Shown here in pieces: positions 57,288 through 64,000 of a stretch of 64,000 bases of DNA. Every line of letters starts with the position of its first letter. The first letter of the stretch is position 1. The stretch covers positions 28,280 to 92,279 of the forward strand of contig JBGSKO010000178.1 of NCBI GenBank assembly GCA_041741155.1. Reading direction: 5' to 3'. A model generated the notes under the pieces. That model made no database searches. It had not been told where the DNA came from and worked only from the letters and a program-made list of their open reading frames with translations. The stretch comes from M3007 sp041741155. GTDB lineage: Bacteria; Bacteroidota; Bacteroidia; Chitinophagales; Saprospiraceae. The position numbers and the translations under genes are program-made.

Positions 57288-58214
57288 TCAACCACGCTGT
57301 GCTGCCAAAAGATAAAGTACGGCCATACGCACGGCTACGCCATTTTCGACTTGTTGGAGAATAATGCTCTGGCGGCTATCGGCAGCATCGGAGGTGATTT
57401 CCACGCCGCGGTTGATCGGGCCGGGGTGCATGACTACGATTTCTTTATCTAATCCATCCAGCATTTCACGGGAGATACCGTAGTATTGATGGTACTCTCG
57501 CAGGCTGGGGAAGTATTTTATATCCTGACGCTCCAGCTGGATGCGCAGAATATTGGCAACATCGCACCACTGCAAGGTGTCGCGAACGTCGTGCGAAACC
57601 TCTACCCCCAATTCTGCATAGTATTTGGGAATGAGTGTGGGCGGACCACACACACGCACTTTGGCGCCGAGTTTGAGCAGGCAGAAAACATTGCTCAGCG
57701 CTACGCGACTGTGCAGGATATCGCCGATGATTGCTACCTTTTTACCCGCCACATCGCCGAGTTTCTCCCGGATAGAGTACGCATCCAGCAGGGCCTGGGT
57801 AGGGTGCTCGTGGGTGCCGTCGCCGGCATTGATGATGTTCGCCGGAATATGTTTGGACAAAAACACACATGCCCCGGGGGCGGGGTGGCGCATGACAACC
57901 ATGTCCACTTTCATCGCGAGGATGTTGTTCACAGTGTCGAGCAGGGTTTCGCCTTTGCTGACACTTGACGAGGAAGCGGTAAAGTTGACAATATCGGCGC
58001 TCAGGCGCCGCTCTGCCAGTTCGAAGGAGACACGCGTGCGCGTACTGCTTTCAAAAAACAGGTTGGCCACCGTGATGTCGCGCAAGGAGGGCACTTTTTT
58101 AATCGGGCGGTTGATGACCTCCTTGAAATTATCGGCGGTCTCGAAGATGAGTTGGATGTCATCTTCGGTAATGTTTTTGATCCCGATCAGGTGGCGCGTG
58201 GTGAGTTGTTTCAT
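57288..58214 (-). CDS. pyrB: Aspartate carbamoyltransferase catalytic subunit
   Basis: This 308-residue enzyme has the carbamoyl phosphate motif FESSTRTRVSFELA (STRTR 57-61), HPTQALLDAY, and MHPGPINRGVEI near the C-terminus. It makes carbamoyl aspartate, the committed pyrimidine step. No pyrI regulatory subunit gene is adjacent. Its ATG overlaps the pyrR stop by four bases (ATGA), so translation is coupled. Confidence 0.96.
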   Translation of the reverse strand: MKQLTTRHLIGIKNITEDDIQLIFETADNFKEVINRPIKKVPSLRDITVANLFFESSTRTRVSFELAERRLSADIVNFTASSSSVSKGETLLDTVNNILAMKVDMVVMRHPAPGACVFLSKHIPANIINAGDGTHEHPTQALLDAYSIREKLGDVAGKKVAIIGDILHSRVALSNVFCLLKLGAKVRVCGPPTLIPKYYAELGVEVSHDVRDTLQWCDVANILRIQLERQDIKYFPSLREYHQYYGISREMLDGLDKEIVVMHPGPINRGVEITSDAADSRQSIILQQVENGVAVRMAVLYLLAAQRG

Positions 58215-58762
58215 TTTTTATCGAAAAGCAAGACCTCGTCTTGGCCGTGGATTTCTTTCCAGTGAACTTTAACATAAGCCTCATCGAGGGCGTCTACCAC
58301 CAGGCCAATGTAGTCGGCCTGAATGGGCAAATGGCGATTAAAACGCCGGTCAACCAAAACCAGCAGTTCGATCATTTGTGGCCGGCCGTAGTGCTGCAAA
58401 GCTGCCAATGCAGCTTGAATCGTACGGCCGGTGTAGAGCACATCGTCCACCAACAGAACCTTTTTGTTGGTGACAATGAAATCCATCTCATTGGGATGCG
58501 GCGCCAAAGGGGCTTCGTGCATCCGAAAATCGTCTCGATAAAATGTGATATCCAGACGGCCGTACTGGATATTCGTGTTGCCGGTGAGTGCCTGCAAGCG
58601 CTCGTGAATTCGGTCGGACAACGGGACGCCGCGCGGTTGGATACCCACTACGCAGGCATCGGAAAAATCACCCCAGTCCTCCATAAGCTGGTGGCAAAGC
58701 CGTTCGATTGTCAGGCTGAAGCGCTCCTTGGCGAGCAGATGTTTTCCGCCGTCAGTCATCAT
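58211..58762 (-). CDS. pyrR: Bifunctional PyrR: pyr operon regulator / uracil phosphoribosyltransferase
   Basis: This 183-residue protein has the PRPP-binding motif KVLLVDDVLYTGRTIQAAL and the family text FSLTIERLCHQLMEDWGD and VDRRFNRHLPIQADYIG. In Bacillus it binds pyr mRNA and acts as a weak UPRTase. The ATG at 58762 is chosen over one at 58783, which would overlap the gyrA stop by 11 bases. It lies between gyrA and pyrB, in one transcription unit. No PyrR-binding attenuator was recognised. Confidence 0.93.
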   Translation of the reverse strand: MMTDGGKHLLAKERFSLTIERLCHQLMEDWGDFSDACVVGIQPRGVPLSDRIHERLQALTGNTNIQYGRLDITFYRDDFRMHEAPLAPHPNEMDFIVTNKKVLLVDDVLYTGRTIQAALAALQHYGRPQMIELLVLVDRRFNRHLPIQADYIGLVVDALDEAYVKVHWKEIHGQDEVLLFDKK

Positions 58763-58772
58763 GGATAATTTA

Positions 58773-61250
58773 TCATTCGTCATTTCCCTCGACGGGGACT
58801 TCTTCTGCGATTTTTACCACGGTCACGTCCGCAATTTCGTCGCTGTCGTTTAGCCGGATGACTTTGACGCCCTGTGTGGCGCGGCCCATTACCCGGATTT
58901 CGTTGACGGCGGTGCGGATGGTGACACCGTTGGCGGTAGTGATCATCAGATCGTCTTCATCGGTGACCGACTTGATGGCGACCAGATTACCCGTTTTTGC
59001 GGTGACTTGCATGGTTTTTACACCTTTGCCACCACGGCCGTAGGTTGGATATTCGTCAAGCGCCGAGCGTTTGCCGAGTCCTTTTTCCGAAATAACAAGA
59101 ATTGTGGTCGTGGTGTCAGCCGGGTCTACGCACACCATACCGACTACGGTATCGTCATTTTCGTCGGAAACCCGGATGCCGCGTACACCGGCAGCGCCGC
59201 GGCCCATGGGCCGAACATCCTGCTCGTTGAATCGGATGGCGCGTCCGCTCCGTACGGCGAGCAGAATTTCGTTGTTCCCGTTGGTCAGTTTTGCCTCAAT
59301 CAGCGCATCGCCTTCATTGATTTCAATGGCATTGATGCCGCCTTGGCGTGGGCGGGAGTATGCTTCCAGCAGGGTTTTTTTGATCTGGCCGCGCTTGGTG
59401 CAAAAGATGATGTAGTTGTTGTTGATATACTCCTCGTCATCCAGTTTTTTCGCCAATATAATATAGGCGCGAACCCGGTCCTCTTTGGGGATATTCAGCA
59501 AGTTTTGGATGACACGCCCGGCGGTCGTTTTGCCGCCTTCCGGTATTTCGTACACTTTCAACCAAAAGCAGCGCCCGCTTTCCGTGAAGAGCAGAATGGT
59601 TTGGTGGTTGGTGGCTACGAACATGTGTTCTACAAAATCCTCGTCGCGGGTGCGTACGCCTTGGGCGCCACGGCCGCCGCGGCCTTGAGCGCGGTATTCG
59701 GTGCTTGGCGTGCGCTTGATGTATCCGGCATGGCTGATCGTGATGATCACCTCTTCGTCTTCGATGAGATCTTCGATGCTGATATCACCTTCGTCAATTT
59801 CGATGGAGGTGCGGCGGGCATCGCCATAGCGTTCCGAAATTTCGCGCAGTTCTTCTTTGATGATGCCGCGCTGGAGCATTTCATCGGCCAAGATGGCTTT
59901 GAACTCAGCAATTTTGCGCTGTAATTCATCGTACTCGGCGCGCACTTTGTCGCGCTCCAGGCCGGTGAGTTGTTGCAAGCGCATGGCGAGAATGGCCCGG
60001 GCTTGAATTTCGGTCAGGCCGAAGCGTTCCATCAATCCTTCCCTGGCCTGTTCGGCATCCTTGGAGGCGCGGATAAGTGCGATAACCTCGTCGAGGTGGT
60101 CCAGTGCAATAAGCAAACCCTCCAGAATATGGGCGCGTTCTTCAGCTTTGCGGAGTTCAAACTTGGTGCGCCGTACGATCACTTCGAGGCGGAACTTGAC
60201 AAACTCCGTAACCAGGTCCAAGAGGTTCAGGGTACGGGGGCGTCCGTTGACGAGGGCGATGTTGTTGATGCCGTAGCTGGTTTGCAGGGGCGTCAATTTG
60301 AACAACTGGCTGAGAATCACATTAGCAGCGGCATCGCGTTTGATCTCGATGACGATGCGTACGCCTTCGCGGTTCGACTCGTCGCGCACGTCGGAGATGC
60401 CCAGTACTTTTTTCTCGTTTACCAGGTCGGCGATCTTGGTGATCAGCATGGCCTTGTTTACCTGGTAGGGTATTTCGGTGACGATGATGGCCTCGCGGCC
60501 TTTTTCGTCGGTTTCGATCTCGGTTTTGGAACGAACAACCACGCGGCCTCTGCCGGTCCGGAACCCTTCTTTGATACCCGAAAGCCCGTGAATAATGCCT
60601 CCAGTAGGAAAATCCGGCGCCAGAACGTGCTGCATGAGCTCTTCGACGTCAATCTCCGGGTTATCTACGGCGGCGGTGATAGCGGCGCATACCTCGACGA
60701 GGTTATGCGGCATCATATTCGTGGCCATACCTACTGCAATACCACTGGCTCCGTTCACCAAAAGATTGGGGAATTTGGTGGGCATCACGGTCGGCTCCGT
60801 CAGGGAGTCGTCGAAATTGAGTTGAAAATCAACGGTTTCCTTGTCAATATCGCCCAGCATTTCGTCGGCTACCCGACGCAAGCGTGCCTCGGTGTAACGC
60901 ATGGCTGCCGGGCTGTCGCCGTCCATAGAGCCAAAGTTGCCCTGACCATCTACTAACGGATAGCGCAAACTCCATTCCTGGGCCATACGCACCATTGTGT
61001 CATAAACGGAACTGTCGCCGTGCGGGTGATATTTACCTAAGACTTCACCGACGATACGAGCAGATTTTTTGTAGGGCTTATTGTAGGAAACCCCCAAGTC
61101 CAGCATGCCGTACAGCACGCGCCGGTGTACCGGCTTTAGACCGTCGCGGACGTCAGGCAGCGCTCGGCTCACGATCACCGACATGGAATAGTCAATGTAC
61201 GCGACTTTTAGTTCATCTTCGATATTGATGGGAATAATCCTCGACTCCAT
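58773..61250 (-). CDS. gyrA: DNA gyrase subunit A
   Basis: This 825-residue topoisomerase has the N-terminal YIDYSMSVIVSRALPDVRDGLKPVHRRVLYG, the catalytic tyrosine in AAMRYTEARL (Tyr119) and QRDR residues Ser80 and Asp84 (E. coli Ser83 and Asp87), the quinolone-sensitive type. The C-terminal DNA-wrapping domain contains a GyrA-box-like AQGRGGRGAQGV and six beta-pinwheel repeats. It cuts and rejoins DNA to introduce negative supercoils with GyrB. It heads the gyrA-pyrR-pyrB unit. Confidence 0.97.
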   Translation of the reverse strand: MESRIIPINIEDELKVAYIDYSMSVIVSRALPDVRDGLKPVHRRVLYGMLDLGVSYNKPYKKSARIVGEVLGKYHPHGDSSVYDTMVRMAQEWSLRYPLVDGQGNFGSMDGDSPAAMRYTEARLRRVADEMLGDIDKETVDFQLNFDDSLTEPTVMPTKFPNLLVNGASGIAVGMATNMMPHNLVEVCAAITAAVDNPEIDVEELMQHVLAPDFPTGGIIHGLSGIKEGFRTGRGRVVVRSKTEIETDEKGREAIIVTEIPYQVNKAMLITKIADLVNEKKVLGISDVRDESNREGVRIVIEIKRDAAANVILSQLFKLTPLQTSYGINNIALVNGRPRTLNLLDLVTEFVKFRLEVIVRRTKFELRKAEERAHILEGLLIALDHLDEVIALIRASKDAEQAREGLMERFGLTEIQARAILAMRLQQLTGLERDKVRAEYDELQRKIAEFKAILADEMLQRGIIKEELREISERYGDARRTSIEIDEGDISIEDLIEDEEVIITISHAGYIKRTPSTEYRAQGRGGRGAQGVRTRDEDFVEHMFVATNHQTILLFTESGRCFWLKVYEIPEGGKTTAGRVIQNLLNIPKEDRVRAYIILAKKLDDEEYINNNYIIFCTKRGQIKKTLLEAYSRPRQGGINAIEINEGDALIEAKLTNGNNEILLAVRSGRAIRFNEQDVRPMGRGAAGVRGIRVSDENDDTVVGMVCVDPADTTTTILVISEKGLGKRSALDEYPTYGRGGKGVKTMQVTAKTGNLVAIKSVTDEDDLMITTANGVTIRTAVNEIRVMGRATQGVKVIRLNDSDEIADVTVVKIAEEVPVEGNDE

Positions 61251-61488
61251 TCTTGCGATTTACGATTAACAATGACGATGTACGATTTGGGCGGATAGGG
61301 TAGGGTGGTAAAGTTTTCAGTATTTGATCCGTTTGCAAATCGGTGCGCGAAGGTACGAAAAATGGTGTGTCTGCAAGAATTCCCGAAGTTTCGATATTCA
61401 ATACGTTTGTAAAAAAATGTAGCGGGTATCCGCATGGAAGACTGGACAAAGCCGCAGCGGACATTTCAAATGAATATACCTTTGCGCC
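61251..61488. other. Divergent intergenic region upstream of gyrA
   Basis: Contains degenerate gatttacgatt/gatgtacgattt words (61256-61290) close to the gyrA start, a -7-like element (taccttcg on the - strand, 61348-61355) that could drive gyrA, and the + strand tacctttg at 61477-61484. No gene was seen. Confidence 0.5.
61477..61484 (+). promoter_or_regulatory. -7 promoter element (tacctttg) almost touching the GT2 start codon
   Basis: An exact TAnnTTTG match ending only four bases before the ATG at 61489. The predicted start of transcription falls on or next to the ATG, which would give a leaderless mRNA. Confidence 0.5.
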
Positions 61489-62733
61489 ATGCAATTCGTA
61501 GCTCAGACCATCTTCTGGGGCAGTATGCTGGCGCTGCTGCACAGTTATGTCCTTTATCCGCTGCTGATGCGCTTTTTGGCCCGTGGCAAGCGCCCGAACG
61601 CGACGACTTTTGCTCCCGATGATCCTGATCTGCCGGTGGTTTCCGTACTGATGTCAGTATTCAATGAGGAGCGGGTCATCGGCGAAAAGCTTTACAGCCT
61701 GACAAAACTGAACTACCCGCCTGAAAAACTGCGCATCTATGTCGGCTCTGACGCTTCTACGGATCGCACCAATGACCTGGTTGCACATGCTTTTGATATT
61801 CATTTCCCGCTTCTTCACGCCCACTTTTCTCTTTTTCGGGATCGCCGCGGCAAACCCCCGGTGATCAATGACCTTGCTGCTCGCGCCCAGGCGGACTTTA
61901 GCCAACTCTTTCAATCAAAAACACCCGAACAACGACCAGCCCCTCCGCATATTTTCCTGCTCACAGATGCCAGCGTCATGCTGGGCCCAGACACCTTATA
62001 TAATCTGGTGCGGCATTTTAAAAATGACCGCATCGGCGTGGTGGATGCCAATATGCGCAGCAAGGGTATGCGCACGCAAGGAATCAGTCGTAGCGAAGAA
62101 CGTTACCTGAACGGGGAGGTGCAGTTGAAAAACTGGGAAGGCCTGGCCTGGGGCATGATGGTTGGACCTTTTGGCGGGTGCTACGCCTTGCGGGCCAATT
62201 TGTTTGAGCCTATACCGCCCCGGTCGTTGGTGGATGATTTTTGGCTTGTATTTCGTGTTTTAGAACGCGGCTACTGGGCTATAAACGACCTGGATGCGGT
62301 GTGTTACGAGGGGGCTACCCATCGGGTATCGGACGAATATCGGCGTAAAAAACGTATTGCTGCGGGCAGTTTTCAAAATCTCGCGCGTTTCCGCCGCTGG
62401 ATACTGCCGCCCGTTACGCAGCTGGGTTTTGCATTTTTTTCGCACAAAGTACTGCGCTGGTTTGGCGGCTTTTTCCTCGTCTTGATTGTACTCGCAGCGG
62501 GTTTTCTGGCGCCACACAACCAATTCTTTTTCGTGGTGTTTTGGCTGCTTACGCTCGGAACCGGCAGTGTGTTTTTTCTAAATTTTGTTCAAAACCGCAT
62601 CTTGCCTAAGCCTATAGCCCTGCTCAAAAACATCGCCTATTTTCTGGCCATGAACATTGCCCTTATTGACGGTTTTTTCAAGTGGCTGCGCGGAATCCGG
62701 GAAAATACGTGGCAACGGACAACGCGGGAATAA
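61489..62733 (+). CDS. Membrane GT2 glycosyltransferase
   Basis: This 414-residue enzyme has an N-terminal membrane helix (IFWGSMLALLHSYVLYPLLM), a GT-A domain with VSVLMSVFNEERVIGEKLYS, YVGSDASTDRT, the DASVM acidic motif and a catalytic-type DDFWL, and three C-terminal helices. It resembles processive membrane synthases and single-transfer GT2 enzymes of the outer polysaccharide type; QxxRW is not obvious (YRRKKRIAAGSFQN is present instead). ATG at 61489 is required, because the first helix starts there. It is followed by the RibBA-type gene 59 bases later. Confidence 0.88.
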   Translation: MQFVAQTIFWGSMLALLHSYVLYPLLMRFLARGKRPNATTFAPDDPDLPVVSVLMSVFNEERVIGEKLYSLTKLNYPPEKLRIYVGSDASTDRTNDLVAHAFDIHFPLLHAHFSLFRDRRGKPPVINDLAARAQADFSQLFQSKTPEQRPAPPHIFLLTDASVMLGPDTLYNLVRHFKNDRIGVVDANMRSKGMRTQGISRSEERYLNGEVQLKNWEGLAWGMMVGPFGGCYALRANLFEPIPPRSLVDDFWLVFRVLERGYWAINDLDAVCYEGATHRVSDEYRRKKRIAAGSFQNLARFRRWILPPVTQLGFAFFSHKVLRWFGGFFLVLIVLAAGFLAPHNQFFFVVFWLLTLGTGSVFFLNFVQNRILPKPIALLKNIAYFLAMNIALIDGFFKWLRGIRENTWQRTTRE

Positions 62734-62792
62734 GCAATAGTGGAAATTCATTAATGGTGCCTTTGGTGGCAAAAACCACACAATTCAAACGT

Positions 62793-63923
62793 ATGACCAA
62801 CTCTCAATTAAACACGATCGAAGAAGCGCTGCTCGACCTGCGCGCCGGCAAGGTCATTATTGTGGTGGACGATGAGGATCGCGAAAATGAGGGCGACTTC
62901 ATCTGCGCGGCAGAGGCCGTCACACCGGAAATTATCAATTTCATGGCCCAACACGGGCGGGGATTGATTTGTACGCCGATTGAAGAAAAACGTGCAGATG
63001 AACTCGATCTGCCGCTTATGGTGAACGCCAATACAGCCTTGCACGAAACGGCTTTTACGGTATCCATTGACCTCATTGGGAACGGTTGTTCCACGGGTAT
63101 CAGCGCCTACGACCGTGCTACGGGGATCCGGAACCTGACGAATCCCGGCGCCAAACCCAGCGATTATGCCCGACCCGGGCATATTTTCCCCCTGCGGGCA
63201 AAAACAGGAGGCGTGCTGCGCCGAACTGGCCACACCGAAGCAGCTGTGGATCTGGCCCGGTTGGCGGGTTTTTACCCGGCAGGTGTACTGGTTGAGATCC
63301 TGAACAATGATGGTTCTATGGCTCGCCTTCCGCAGTTGTTGGAGGTAGCCAAGCAGTTTGACCTCAAGATCATTTCCATTGACGATCTTGTCGCATATCG
63401 GATGCGTACCGAACGCCTCGTGCGCCGGGAATTTCAGACTACCATGAACACCAAGTATGGCGATTTTGAGGCGATTGTTTTTACAGATGTATCGAGCGGA
63501 GACTGCCATCTTGTTCTGAAAAAAGGGGACTGGATGGAGGACGATCCAGTATTGGTGCGGGTACACTCATGGTCGGAGACTGGGGGCATCCTTGGTACGC
63601 TGCTTTCTAACTACGGTGACCAGATACAACAAGCTCTTCGCGCTATTTCGGAGGCAGGCAAAGGGGCTTTTGTTTATTTGCGCCAGGGAGACAAAGCTGA
63701 TTTGCTTGCGCGGCTCAAAATTTACAAACAATGTATGGACGACGGAGAACCGGAACGCTTTGAACTGCACACCAGCATGGGCAAAAAAGACTTTGGAGTC
63801 GGCGCCCAAATTCTCCGCGATCTCAATATCAGCAAAATAAATCTGCTGACCAACAACCCAAAGCCCCGAACGGGATTCATAGGATACGGGCTGGAAATAG
63901 TCGGTAATATTCAATTGGGTTAG
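62793..63923 (+). CDS. RibB fused to degenerate GTP cyclohydrolase II domain (RibBX-like)
   Basis: This 376-residue protein has an intact DHBP synthase half: DDEDRENEGD (26-35), GAKPSDYARPGHIFPLRAKT (119-138) and HTEAAVDLARLAGF (147-160), which makes 3,4-dihydroxy-2-butanone 4-phosphate for riboflavin. The GTP cyclohydrolase II half (from about 212) retains the fold text GAQILRDLNISKINLLTNNP, but the zinc cysteines are gone: HSWSETGG (258-265) stands where HSECLTGD is normal and SNYG (272-275) where CDCG is normal, and YLRQGDKADLL replaces YLRQEGRGIGL. The second half should be inactive for GTP opening, as described for RibBX proteins. ATG at 62793 is preferred over upstream in-frame starts. 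Confidence 0.88.
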   Translation: MTNSQLNTIEEALLDLRAGKVIIVVDDEDRENEGDFICAAEAVTPEIINFMAQHGRGLICTPIEEKRADELDLPLMVNANTALHETAFTVSIDLIGNGCSTGISAYDRATGIRNLTNPGAKPSDYARPGHIFPLRAKTGGVLRRTGHTEAAVDLARLAGFYPAGVLVEILNNDGSMARLPQLLEVAKQFDLKIISIDDLVAYRMRTERLVRREFQTTMNTKYGDFEAIVFTDVSSGDCHLVLKKGDWMEDDPVLVRVHSWSETGGILGTLLSNYGDQIQQALRAISEAGKGAFVYLRQGDKADLLARLKIYKQCMDDGEPERFELHTSMGKKDFGVGAQILRDLNISKINLLTNNPKPRTGFIGYGLEIVGNIQLG

Positions 63924-63924
63924 C

Positions 63925-63992
63925 AGGTTGGAGGGTTTCTGGTTAGAAGGTTTCTGGTAGCGAAACCCTCTAACCAGAAACCTTCTAACCTA
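63925..63992. repeat. ggtttctggttagaa inverted word array at the window end
   Basis: The left arm aggttggagggtttctggtt (63925) and its right-hand complement (about 63963-63992) can form a 30-bp imperfect hairpin directly after the RibBA-type stop. It is the third copy of the word family found at 13936 and 37760. Confidence 0.85.
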
Positions 63993-64000
63993 ACTAATCT

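Noticed and set aside
59007..59924. 305-residue frame on the + strand inside gyrA
   Set aside because: Antisense to a highly conserved gene; no domain features.

Overview
The window looks like a chromosomal segment of a Bacteroidota bacterium, most likely of the Saprospiria (Haliscomenobacter/Lewinella-like). The GC content is moderate, roughly 50-55% by eye. The signs are: gliding/type IX secretion lipoprotein GldD; several secreted proteins ending in type IX secretion (T9SS) C-terminal sorting domains; an Oar-like TonB-dependent receptor; an ATP synthase cluster in the order B-E-F-H-A-G without beta and epsilon; and repeated use of the Bacteroidota -7 promoter element TAnnTTTG. The species assignment is inference.

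Layout. 1-7500 (+) is a tightly overlapping polysaccharide cluster: a methyltransferase cut by the window edge, four GT4 glycosyltransferases, a Wzy/ligase-like membrane protein, a WaaE-like GT2 enzyme and a WcaF-like acyltransferase, closed by a bidirectional terminator. A tRNA with anticodon CAT and a GH18 chitinase (7570-9247, -) follow. 9463-17358 holds a membrane-anchored nuclease, gldD, a CcoI-type copper ATPase, thioredoxin, a DUF983 protein, a type II sulfide:quinone oxidoreductase and an AraC regulator. 17389-29904 is mostly housekeeping: cobalamin adenosyltransferase, a YebC-family protein, an MBL hydrolase, the GTPase Der, a lipoprotein next to a polyprenyl-phosphate sugar transferase, a PAS histidine kinase, thiolase, a membrane protein and a TPMT-like methyltransferase. 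29896-32065 (-) is a three-gene unit, OLD-like ATPase, TOPRIM protein and membrane protein, driven by a consensus promoter. It resembles split ATPase/TOPRIM phage-defence modules.

32199-37612 (-) is the ATP synthase operon. 37912-49009 contains a solo T9SS sorting domain, tRNA-Gly(CCC), a lipoprotein, rimM, a beta-propeller protein, two large T9SS cargo proteins and the TonB receptor. 49226-55389 has an ABC-F ATPase and a DUF4230 protein flanked by two members of the same unrecognised ~470-residue family. A probable independent small RNA lies at 55955-56120. The window ends with SRPBCC and CBS proteins, a gyrA-pyrR-pyrB operon (-), a membrane GT2 and a RibBA-type protein whose GTP cyclohydrolase II half has lost its zinc cysteines.

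A recurring oddity runs through the intergenic DNA. At about ten places there are short degenerate words (7-15 nt) repeated in tandem and then again in inverted orientation, forming long hairpins. The words differ between sites (ggtttctggttggaa; gaatgatgaatgatg; gattcgatt; gatgagcgatgag; gttgaagaggttgag), but the organisation is the same. Some sit inside the ATP synthase operon, and one supplies the last codons and stop of a gene. A separate 162-bp long hairpin (16271-16432) looks like a MITE- or REP-type element.
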